Position numbers and translations under genes: made by a program. Shown here one piece after another: positions 34,132 through 41,614 of a DNA stretch of 64,000 nucleotides. Below the pieces are notes generated by a model, which was not told the origin of the DNA, did no database searches, and worked only from the letters and a program-made list of their open reading frames with translations. Location of the stretch: the NCBI GenBank assembly GCA_963792885.1, contig CAWBXX010000003.1:310001-374000 (forward strand). Direction: 5' to 3'. The DNA is from DASWJZ01 sp963792885 (GTDB lineage: Bacteria > Pseudomonadota > Alphaproteobacteria > Rhizobiales > Afifellaceae). Within the stretch, counting starts at the first letter, position 1. Every line of letters begins with the position of its first letter.

Positions 34132-35212
34132 CTAGAGACGCGCGCCCGACTGGGCGTCGAAAAGATTGACCCTTTCGATGGGGAAAGCGACGGACAGATT
34201 ATCTCCTACCCTGATTTGCGTTTCGCCCTCGACGCGGACCGAGAGCGGCTGGCCGGCCATTTCGCACCAGACGACCGTCTCTGCGCCCATCGGCTCGACC
34301 AGCTCGACCTTGGCATCGAGGCTGTGCTTGTGATTTCCACCGACGGCGATGTGCTCCGGCCGCACGCCGAGCTCCACGTCATGCTTCGGCGGTGAGCCGT
34401 TCTTCCACGGATAGCCCGCGAGCGGCACGCGGACGCCGTCCGCTTCGAAGACCGGGTTGCCCGCGCCATTCACCTTGCCGGCACGGAAGTTCATCGTCGG
34501 GGAGCCTACGAAGCTCGCCACGAAGCGGTTCGCCGGGCGGTGATAGATGTTGTGCGGCGTGTCGAGCTGTTGGATGACGCCGGCATGCATGACGGCGATG
34601 CGGTCGGCAAGCGTCAGCGCTTCGATCTGGTCGTGCGTGACGTAGATCATCGTCGAATTGCCGAGCTGCTGGTGCAGGCGCTTCAACTCGACGCGAAGCT
34701 CGGTTCGGAGCTTGGCGTCGAGGTTCGACAGCGGCTCGTCGAAGAGGAAGACGTCGACGTCGCGCACCAGCGCCCGGCCGATTGCGACGCGCTGCCGTTG
34801 CCCGCCGGAAAGCTCCGCCGGCCGGCGCTTCAGCAGCGAATTCGATATGCAACAGCTCGGCGGCAAACTTGACGCGCCGCTGAATCTCGTCGCGCGGCGT
34901 CCCCGCCATCTTGAGCCCGAAGCTCATGTTCCCTTCCACCGTCATGCGCGGATAGAGAGCGTAGGACTGGAATACCATGCCGATGCCGCGGTCCTTCGGC
35001 TCCTCCCAGGTGACGTTCTTGCCCCCGATCCACACCTGTCCGGCGTTGATGTCGAGCAGGCCGGCAACGGCGTTCAAGAGCGTTGACTTGCCGCAGCCGG
35101 AAGCGCCCAGGAGCACGATGAACTCGCCCTCAGCCACATCCAGGTCCAGATCGCGCAGCACATTCAGCGAGCCGAAGGAGACCCCGAGTTTGCGGATCGA
35201 GACGCTTGCCAT
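34132..35212 (-). CDS. CUT1 sugar ABC transporter ATP-binding protein, frameshifted
   Basis: A MalK/UgpC-type ATPase of about 359 residues once repaired. Walker A (GASGCGKST, residues 36-44) and the Q-loop (MVFQSYALYP) are in the first frame. After a break at about 34838-34842 come LSGGQRQRVAIGRALVRD, Walker B (VFLFDEPLSNLDAKLR), the H-loop (YVTHDQIEALTLAD) and the C-terminal TOBE regulatory domain in a second frame. Removing one base rejoins HIESLLKRRPAELSGG, the family consensus. It energises the two permeases encoded upstream. Confidence 0.92.
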
Positions 35213-35215
35213 GGG

Positions 35216-36148
35216 TCAGCCCTTCACTGCGCCGGCCGCGATGCCGCGCACGAAGAAGCGGCCTGAGAAGAAGTAGATCGCCAGCGGGACGGCAGCGGTC
35301 AGGATCGTCGCCGCCATGTTGACGTTGTATTCGCGCACGCCCTGTGTCGTGTTGACGATGTTGTTGAGTTGCACGGTCATCGGCCAGTTCGGCCGGCCGG
35401 AAAAGATGATGCCGAAGAGGAAGTCGTTCCAGATTCCCGTCACCTGCAGGATGACGGCGACGATCGTGATTGGCACGGACATCGGCACCATGACGTAGAA
35501 GAAGGTCTTCCAGTAGCCCGCGCCGTCGACCCGCGCCGCCTTGAAAAGTTCGTTCGGCAGCCCGGTATAGAAGTTCCGATAGAGCAGCGTCAGGATCGGC
35601 ATGCCGAAGATCGAGTGCACGATGATGATGCAGGTCAGCGTCGAGAAAAGCCCCATCTCCCGAAAGCCGATGATGAGCGGATAGATGACCACCTGGTAGG
35701 GCACGAAGGCGCCGAAGAGGAGCACACCGAAAAACAGATTGGCGCCCTTATAGCGCCAGAAGGACAGCGTGTAGCCGTTGAGCGATCCGACCAGGATCGA
35801 GATGATCACGCTCGGCACCGTGATCTTCACCGAATTGATGAAGCCCGGGTGAAGGCCGAAGCAATCGCGCCCCGTGCAGGCATGTAGCCAAGCGTCTGCC
35901 CAGGGTTGGAACGTGATTTTGCTCGGGAAGTTGAACAGGTGGCCGAGCCGGATCTCCGGCATCCCCTTCAGCGACGTGATGATCATGATGTAGAGCGGGA
36001 TCAGGAAGAACAGAGCCGACACGATCAGGAACGCGTAAATGCCAACTCGGGCCACCGAAAGGTGCTTCGGCCTCGGCCCATAGGGCTCCTCCGCCGCAGC
36101 CGCTCCACGCACGGCAGCGCCGCCGATGGTGATGCTATCGCTGCTCAT
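35216..36148 (-). CDS. CUT1 sugar ABC transporter permease (MalG-like)
   Basis: A 310-residue inner-membrane permease with six hydrophobic segments and the EAA loop (ELFKAARVDGAGYWKTFFYVMVP, split here as ELFKAARVDGAGYW and onward). A 20-residue polar N-terminus precedes the first helix. The ATG at 36148 overlaps the stop of the partner permease gene (ATGA), so the longer frame to 36445 is rejected. It ends with FVRGIAAGAVKG, typical of CUT1 permeases. Confidence 0.92.
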   Translation of the reverse strand: MSSDSITIGGAAVRGAAAAEEPYGPRPKHLSVARVGIYAFLIVSALFFLIPLYIMIITSLKGMPEIRLGHLFNFPSKITFQPWADAWLHACTGRDCFGLHPGFINSVKITVPSVIISILVGSLNGYTLSFWRYKGANLFFGVLLFGAFVPYQVVIYPLIIGFREMGLFSTLTCIIIVHSIFGMPILTLLYRNFYTGLPNELFKAARVDGAGYWKTFFYVMVPMSVPITIVAVILQVTGIWNDFLFGIIFSGRPNWPMTVQLNNIVNTTQGVREYNVNMAATILTAAVPLAIYFFSGRFFVRGIAAGAVKG

Positions 36149-37038
36149 GTCGTCACCTCGGCCCGCGCCCGGCGTCGCCACCCGACGATCCCGAGGATGG
36201 AGAGAAGGACGATGATCGGAACGAGCATCATCGTTGCGGCGGCCATGCCCTGTCCGACATTCTGGCTGTGCGTGATCATGTCGATCACGTAAAGCGCCGG
36301 CATGTTGGTGGAGATGCCGGGGCCGCCGCCGGTCATCGCGACGATCAGGTCGTAGACCCGCACCACGCCGACGCATTGCAGAACGAAAGCCGTGGCGAGC
36401 GCGCCGCGCATCATCGGCAGCGCGATGAAGATGTAGGTCCGCCACGCTGGAATGCCGTCCACTTTCGCAGCCTTCCAGATCTCCGCATCGATGCCTCTCA
36501 GCCCGGCCAGCATGATCGCCATGGTGACGCCGCTGCCCTGCCAGATCCCCGCCACAACGAGGCCGAAGATCGCGGTGTTCACGTCAACGAGCGGCGTGAA
36601 GTGGAAGCTCGTCCAGCCCCAATTATGGACCGCCGCTTGTAGGCCGAGATTCGGATCGAGCGCCCATTGCCAGACGAGGCCCGTCACGATAAGCGACATG
36701 GCGAAGGGATAGAGAAAAATCGAGCGCAGAAGGTCTTCCTGGCGGATCCGCTGGTCCATGAACACGGCCAGCAGAAAGCCGAAGACCATGTTTCCGCCGA
36801 TCGTCAGCAGGCCGTAGATCCAGATGTTGTGAACGGCCACGTCCCAGCGGTCCTCGCCCCACAGGCGCACGTATTGCTGAAGGCCGACGAAGTGGAAATT
36901 CGGAAAAAGCTTCGAGCTGGTGAATGACCAGACAAATGTGAAGGCGATTCCGATGATGAAGACGCCGACCGAAACGAGAATCATCGGAACGGTCCCAAGG
37001 ACCGCGTGAAAATTGAAGCGCCGTCGTTTGCGAGCCAT
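36145..37038 (-). CDS. CUT1 sugar ABC transporter permease (MalF-like)
   Basis: A 297-residue permease with six hydrophobic segments, starting with a very basic MARKRRRF. The EAA loop reads EIWKAAKVDGIPAWRTYIF. Features such as GLVWQWALDPNLGLQ and TGGGPGISTNMPALYV are typical of the glucose/mannose-type CUT1 permeases. It pairs with the MalG-like protein. A strong hairpin separates it from the binding-protein gene upstream. Confidence 0.92.
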   Translation of the reverse strand: MARKRRRFNFHAVLGTVPMILVSVGVFIIGIAFTFVWSFTSSKLFPNFHFVGLQQYVRLWGEDRWDVAVHNIWIYGLLTIGGNMVFGFLLAVFMDQRIRQEDLLRSIFLYPFAMSLIVTGLVWQWALDPNLGLQAAVHNWGWTSFHFTPLVDVNTAIFGLVVAGIWQGSGVTMAIMLAGLRGIDAEIWKAAKVDGIPAWRTYIFIALPMMRGALATAFVLQCVGVVRVYDLIVAMTGGGPGISTNMPALYVIDMITHSQNVGQGMAAATMMLVPIIVLLSILGIVGWRRRARAEVTT

Positions 37039-37182
37039 CAGGTCTGGCCTCTCCGCCCTTCAGCGGCCGGCTCAAGGTCAATGCCCGATGCCAGCCCGAT
37101 CGCGGCGCGTGTCATCAAAAGCAGTCGCATCATCGGCACCCGTTTGAGGGTCCGCTCGCTCCCCGACATGATCACCAAAAGG

Positions 37183-37208
37183 GAAGCGCCGCTCAAGAGC
37201 GGCGCTTC
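37183..37208. repeat. 12-bp perfect stem between binding-protein and permease genes
   Basis: Arms gaagcgccgctc (37183-37194) and gagcggcgcttc (37197-37208) are perfect complements with a two-base loop. It lies 11 bases after the stop of the sugar-binding protein gene and 145 bases before the next permease. Such a stem, as in malE-malF of enterics, would favour accumulation of the binding-protein message over the downstream genes. Confidence 0.75.
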
Positions 37209-37219
37209 AGCTTCTCGTC

Positions 37220-38482
37220 TCAGTCGGAGTTCTTGAGGATGTCGACGAATTTTGCCTGTGCGTCTTCGACAGACATCGCGTCGTCTGCCCAGAACTGAGT
37301 GATGAGCGCGTTCAGCTGGTTCGTGGTGTCTTCCGTGATGAACCGCTGCTGGCCAGTTGCGATCTTCGAGGGATCCTCGACTGCCGCCAAGGCCTTCTGC
37401 ATGCACGGGTCGGCCGTGGACATGTCAACGTCGCCGCGAACGGGCATGGAGCCCTTGGCGTTGTTGAAGGCAACCTGCACCGCCGGGCTGATCAGGAGCG
37501 CCGCAAGACGTTTCTGTGCCGCTTCCTTGTCCGGATCGCCAAGCTTCGGGAACACGATCACGTCGCCGTCCGTGCTGACGATTGGATGATCCTCGTCGAG
37601 GCCGATCATGCAGCCGAAGTCGTTCACGCCCGTCATGCCGGCCGCTGAGAACTCCCCGCGCGCCCAGTCGCCCATGATCTGGAGACCGGCCTTGCCCGTG
37701 ATCACAAGGTTGGTTGTGTCGTTCCAGTTGCGGTTGGCGTAGCCGTCGTCGGTCCACTTCTTGAGCTCTTTCAGCTCGGTTAGGACCTGCTTGACTCCGT
37801 CGCCGCCTGCGATGTCGACATCCTTGTCGCGGTACATCTGATCGCGCTTCTCGATGCCCAGCTTGTAGAGCATGAGCTGGTCGACGGCACCCCTGATTTG
37901 CCAGCCGTTGCCGTCGCCGCCAATGGCAAACGGGATGATGCCGGCTTCCTTGAGCTTCGGAGCATCGGCGACGAACTCGTCGAAGTTCCGGGGGTTCTCC
38001 AACCCAGCCTTCTTGAACGCGTCATAGGAATACCAGCCCCACGGCCACGAATGGATGTTGACCGGCACGCAATACCAATGCCCGTCGACAAGGCAGGCAG
38101 CGGAGATCTTGCTCGGACGGATGACGTCGGCCCAGTGGCCGGCCTCAGCGACGTCGTCGAGCTGCAGGAGCTGGTCGTTCTTGATCAGCTCTTCATATTC
38201 GCGACCGGGATTGAATTGCGCAGCACCCGGAGGATCACCGCCAAGAATGCGCTGCATGATCGTCGCGCGCGCGGTCTCGCCGAGCGCGATAGCGCTGTCG
38301 ATCCAATGGTCGCCCTGCCCGTCATTGTCGAAAGCCTTGGCGAATTCCGCGACGGCGCGCGACTCGCCTTTCGACGTCCACCAGTGGATGACCTCAAGGT
38401 CGGTAGCCGACCCCAGCGACGGGGTCATCATTGCGACCGCGAGCGCGGTCGAACCAAGCATTTTCGTTAGATCAAGTCGCAT
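37220..38482 (-). CDS. CUT1 sugar ABC transporter substrate-binding protein
   Basis: A 420-residue periplasmic binding protein with a signal peptide (MLGSTALAVAMMTPSLGSA). The mature start TDLEVIHWWTSKGESRAV and the segment ILGGDPPGAAQFNPGREYEEL resemble glucose/mannose (GtsA-like) receptors more than maltose or glycerol-phosphate ones. It has two cysteines likely to pair (SAACLVDGHWYC). A GGAGG ribosome binding site precedes the ATG at 38482. It is the first gene of the operon, divergent from the LacI gene. The sugar itself is not determinable by eye. Confidence 0.92.
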   Translation of the reverse strand: MRLDLTKMLGSTALAVAMMTPSLGSATDLEVIHWWTSKGESRAVAEFAKAFDNDGQGDHWIDSAIALGETARATIMQRILGGDPPGAAQFNPGREYEELIKNDQLLQLDDVAEAGHWADVIRPSKISAACLVDGHWYCVPVNIHSWPWGWYSYDAFKKAGLENPRNFDEFVADAPKLKEAGIIPFAIGGDGNGWQIRGAVDQLMLYKLGIEKRDQMYRDKDVDIAGGDGVKQVLTELKELKKWTDDGYANRNWNDTTNLVITGKAGLQIMGDWARGEFSAAGMTGVNDFGCMIGLDEDHPIVSTDGDVIVFPKLGDPDKEAAQKRLAALLISPAVQVAFNNAKGSMPVRGDVDMSTADPCMQKALAAVEDPSKIATGQQRFITEDTTNQLNALITQFWADDAMSVEDAQAKFVDILKNSD

Positions 38483-38502
38483 TGATTTCCTCCCTTGCGA
38501 CG

Positions 38503-38549
38503 GTGCCGTTTGTTCGGCACGACCCTTGTCGATGGGCCGCTTATGCGGC
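38503..38549 (-). other. Two small hairpins in the leader of the sugar ABC operon
   Basis: Within the 5' leader of the binding-protein gene, gtgccg/cggcac (38503-38508 with 38515-38520) and gccgc/gcggc (38536-38540 with 38545-38549) can form two short stems. They could be dyad operators for a second regulator or leader-RNA structures. No terminator-like T-run follows. Confidence 0.4.
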
Positions 38550-38560
38550 ACCACGTTTCT

Positions 38561-38574
38561 TGTAATCGTTTACA
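38561..38574. promoter_or_regulatory. Putative LacI-family operator
   Basis: TGTAATCGTTTACA is a 14-base palindrome with one mismatched pair and a central CG, the hallmark of LacI/GalR operators. It lies in the divergent spacer, 79 bases from the binding-protein ATG and 70 bases from the LacI ATG. It could therefore control both the ABC operon and lacI itself. Confidence 0.65.
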
Positions 38575-38643
38575 TAAAGTGTATGAATAAAATCCAGGGT
38601 GTCAATCCGTTTCTTCGATCGCGCTGCGCAAGAGCTGTTGAAG

Positions 38644-39732
38644 ATGAAGAAAGATGAGGCCGCTCCTCGCCGTTCACAGCGGCGCCCGGCCACCATTCAC
38701 GATGTCGCCGCGCGCGCTGGCGTCTCCACCGCAACGGTGAGTCGCACACTCGCGACGCCTGACCTCGTCAGCGACGAGGCGCGTGCGCGCGTCCTCGCGG
38801 CGATCAAGGCCACCGGCTACACGCCCAATGTCGCCGCACGGAACCTAAGAGGGCGACGGACGATGATGGTGCTTGTCGTCGTACCGAACATCGCCAACGC
38901 TTTCTTCGCCGAGATCCTGCGCGGCATCGACGATGAGCTCGTTGCCTCCGGCTACGGAATGATCATCGGCAACCTGGACAACAAGGCGGAGCGCGAGCCG
39001 CGCTACGTCGACCTCGTTTTCTCAGGCCAGGTTGACGCCGTGCTTTCGCTGAGCGCCCGCGTTCCGACGGCTGACGGCCGGAAGATGAGCGCGGCCGGGC
39101 TCCCGATGGCCACCATCTGCGTGGGCATCCCCGGATCGGACCTGCCGTTCGTGATGGTCGACAACCACAAGGCCGCGATGGCGGCAGTGCGGCATCTGGT
39201 CGAGCTCGGCCACCGACGCTTCGGCTACATCGCCGGCCCCGCCGACAACATCAATGACGTCCAGCGTCGCGCCGGGTTCACTGCCGGGCTCGAGGCTGCC
39301 GGCATCGACCCACGCCAGGCGGTGTTTTGGCCGGGCGATTTCTATTTCGACTCTGGCGCCGCCGTCGGGTGCGATTTCCTCTCGCGCGCCAACCGTCCCA
39401 CCGCCATCTTCGCCGCCAGCGACTACATGGCGATCGGATTCATGAACACGGTTGCCCTAGGCGGCGTGCGGGTGCCCAAGGATGTCTCGATCGTGGGCTT
39501 CGACGGCATCGAGTTCTCCGATGTCGTGACGCCAACGCTGACCACGATCTGCCAGCCACGGCACGAGCTCGGTCGCGCTGGAGCCCGCCTTCTCCTCGAG
39601 CGCCTGAAAGGTGACACGCGGCCGGCGAGTATCTACCTGGACGCACCCCTCCTCGTTCGCGAAAGCACCGCTCCGCCGCCGCAACGCGCAGAACGGGCCC
39701 GGAGGCGGAGCAGCGTACCAGCGGCAGGTTAG
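38644..39732 (+). CDS. LacI-family transcriptional regulator
   Basis: A 362-residue repressor. The N-terminal helix-turn-helix is ATIHDVAARAGVSTATVSR, with the hinge helix at NVAARNLRGRRT. A periplasmic-binding-protein-like ligand domain follows, with VVVPNIANAFFAEILRGID and IVGFDGIEFSDVVTPTLTTI. The ATG at 38644 is used, with an in-frame GTG at 38599 as the alternative. It is divergent from the sugar ABC operon and probably represses it until the transported sugar or a derivative binds. Confidence 0.9.
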   Translation: MKKDEAAPRRSQRRPATIHDVAARAGVSTATVSRTLATPDLVSDEARARVLAAIKATGYTPNVAARNLRGRRTMMVLVVVPNIANAFFAEILRGIDDELVASGYGMIIGNLDNKAEREPRYVDLVFSGQVDAVLSLSARVPTADGRKMSAAGLPMATICVGIPGSDLPFVMVDNHKAAMAAVRHLVELGHRRFGYIAGPADNINDVQRRAGFTAGLEAAGIDPRQAVFWPGDFYFDSGAAVGCDFLSRANRPTAIFAASDYMAIGFMNTVALGGVRVPKDVSIVGFDGIEFSDVVTPTLTTICQPRHELGRAGARLLLERLKGDTRPASIYLDAPLLVRESTAPPPQRAERARRRSSVPAAG

Positions 39733-40559
39733 GTCTGCCCGCAGTCGCCGAGCGGCACGACAGAGCCTGCTCCGGCCTCCTCGATCTCCTTCGTGCGCCG
39801 CCAGAAGATGTCGTGCAGCTGCGACGTGCTGCCATTGGCGAAATTCGCCTCGCGTACGATCGCGCAGCGCTCGGCGAAATCGGCAACGTCGGGAAGCGGC
39901 CCGCCGCGCTTGGCAATTGGCGCGACTTCCCTGAGCCCCTTGCACTGGTGGCAGATGCCGGTCTTGCTGACGAGCGCACAGAGCCCCTCGTAGCGGTCGC
40001 GCATCGCCTGCCGTGCCGCCGCGAGGCGATGGCGGAACACGGACTCCGAAACGCCGAGCACCTTCGCCGACTCCCGATCCGACATATCGACAACGTCGCT
40101 CAGCACCAGCGCCGCCTGCTCATCGGGCGGCAGCGAGCGGCCGACGCAGGCGAAGCAGTAGGCGATGTGCTCGCGCACTTCGAAGGCAAAGTCTGGGGCC
40201 GAGACGGCGCCGATCACTTCGCCCTGATACTCGGGCTCGGTGAAGCAGAGGTTGGAATAGGCGATCTGCGCCTCCGCCCGCCAGCGCTTCTGCCGTCTGA
40301 GCAGATCGACGGCCAGCCTTGCAGCAATCGACGTAAGCCAGGTGGAGAACTTCGCCTCGCCGCGAAAGCTTCCGATCGACTGCCACGCCTTCGCGAGCGC
40401 TTCCTGCACGACATCGTCGCTGTCATCGGGGTGCCCGACTATGCGCCGCACGACGCCCCGGACCTGCGGCAGAGCCTCTGCCGCAAGCCGGTCGAAAGCC
40501 CTTCGGTCGCCGGCTTGCGCCCGCGCGACGAGGCTCTCCGCGATCTCCGCCATGCTCAT
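39729..40559 (-). CDS. ECF-type RNA polymerase sigma factor with Cys-rich C-terminal extension
   Basis: A 276-residue sigma-70 family protein. Region 2 is at about residues 20-92 (DSDDVVQEALAKAWQSIGSF), region 4 at about 143-190 (MSDRESAKVLGVSESVFRHR). An extension of about 85 residues follows, containing Cys194 and a CHQC motif (Cys203, Cys206) plus two more cysteines near the end. Region 2-4 linker cysteines also occur (105, 135, 138). No anti-sigma gene is adjacent. The start overlaps the stop of a GST-like gene (ATGA), so the two are coupled. A redox- or metal-sensing role for the extension is inference. Confidence 0.85.
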   Translation of the reverse strand: MSMAEIAESLVARAQAGDRRAFDRLAAEALPQVRGVVRRIVGHPDDSDDVVQEALAKAWQSIGSFRGEAKFSTWLTSIAARLAVDLLRRQKRWRAEAQIAYSNLCFTEPEYQGEVIGAVSAPDFAFEVREHIAYCFACVGRSLPPDEQAALVLSDVVDMSDRESAKVLGVSESVFRHRLAAARQAMRDRYEGLCALVSKTGICHQCKGLREVAPIAKRGGPLPDVADFAERCAIVREANFANGSTSQLHDIFWRRTKEIEEAGAGSVVPLGDCGQT

Positions 40560-41140
40560 GCAGCCGCGAGCCTCCCGAAGCTCTCGCGTCCCCTCACGCG
40601 CTCAAGCCAAGCGGCGAGACGTTGCCGGTCGGCGAGGACCTTAGCCGCTCCGCCCCGCTTCTCAACCAGGAATGCGAGCATCGGCGCGACGAAAAGATCG
40701 GCGAGAGTGAGTGTGTCACCCACGAGATACGAGCGCCCGGCAAGCGCACCGTCGAGCGCGGCCAGCGAACGTTCTTGTTCACCCGCTGCATCCGCGCCGC
40801 CATCCTCAGCCAGCGTCGCGCGCACGAACGCCGGGTAGAAATAGGCGTTCGCGGCGGAGATCCATTGCCACATGAGCGCGCGATCGGCCGGCACCGCCGG
40901 CTGCAGCGACGGGCCCGGAAAGGCCTCGTCGAGATAGACCGCGATCGCGGCCGTCTCGTAGAGGTGGACAGCGCCGTGCCGCATCGCCGGCATCTTCAGG
41001 AAGGGATGCAGCACTCGGTGGCTCTCGGCCCCGAATTCCAGCGGCCTCAGAGCGAACTCGGCCCCTTTTTCTGCGGCGGCGACGAGCACCGTCTGGACAT
41101 AGGTGCTCCCTGTAAATCCGAAGACTTCGACTTGGGCCAT
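40556..41140 (-). CDS. Glutathione S-transferase family protein
   Basis: A 194-residue two-domain GST-fold protein. The N-terminal thioredoxin-like domain has the cis-Pro turn KMPAMRH and the glutathione-binding LYETAAIAVYLDE (Glu-Thr in place of Glu-Ser). The C-terminal helical domain has the N-capping box LVGDTLTLADLFVAPML. The N-terminal region FGFTGSTYVQTV holds Ser/Thr/Tyr candidates for the catalytic residue. It is the first gene of an operon with the downstream sigma factor, an unusual partnership. Confidence 0.88.
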   Translation of the reverse strand: MAQVEVFGFTGSTYVQTVLVAAAEKGAEFALRPLEFGAESHRVLHPFLKMPAMRHGAVHLYETAAIAVYLDEAFPGPSLQPAVPADRALMWQWISAANAYFYPAFVRATLAEDGGADAAGEQERSLAALDGALAGRSYLVGDTLTLADLFVAPMLAFLVEKRGGAAKVLADRQRLAAWLERVRGRESFGRLAAA

Positions 41141-41340
41141 GGCAAATCTCCTTGGGTTTGTTCACGTCCTGTTAGACGTCGCCCGAGGCAATTCCCGCCA
41201 AGCCCTTGAAGAGGCTTATGAGTTTCCTCCCGTTTCTCCGAACCCTGCTGCGCTGCGGAAGAAACGCGTTTTGCACTGCAGCGTAATCGTTCTGAAACAT
41301 TCCGGCGGTATTCGCGCGCCGTATCGAAGGACCCACCAAC

Positions 41341-41601
41341 ATGACCACGAATACGGCCTCCTGGGGCGCCGAAAGACCCCACTCGAACGGCATTTTCTCG
41401 AAGCTTTCCCGGGTTGTGGAGGCGATCTCCCGTGCCCGCTCGCGGCGTCGGACGGAATTGATCCTCGCCGACCTCGACGATCACGCGCTGGTCGACATCG
41501 GCCTCAATCCCGGCGAAGTCCGCCGCGGCACACGCGCTTTGACCGACTGGGTCGTGCAGTCGCACTCCGGCACCGCACGCCTCATCTTCGTCGGCCGCTA
41601 G
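41341..41601 (+). CDS. DUF1127 (YjiS-like) small protein
   Basis: An 86-residue protein with the DUF1127 core: an Arg-rich helix (SRARSRRRTELILADLDDHALVDIGL, best seen as RRRTELILADLDD) followed by GLNPGEVRRGTR. Family members in alphaproteobacteria are small Arg-rich proteins, some linked to RNA decay and phosphate or carbon metabolism. It is divergent from the GST-sigma operon across a 200-base spacer and convergent with recJ. Confidence 0.82.
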   Translation: MTTNTASWGAERPHSNGIFSKLSRVVEAISRARSRRRTELILADLDDHALVDIGLNPGEVRRGTRALTDWVVQSHSGTARLIFVGR

Positions 41602-41614
41602 GCGCTCGCTCCAG

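Noticed and set aside
34836..34842. GAATTC (EcoRI site) at the frameshift in the sugar ABC ATPase gene, as a cloning scar
   Set aside because: It arises from a single extra T in GAATCG and no other break carries the site, so it is coincidence.
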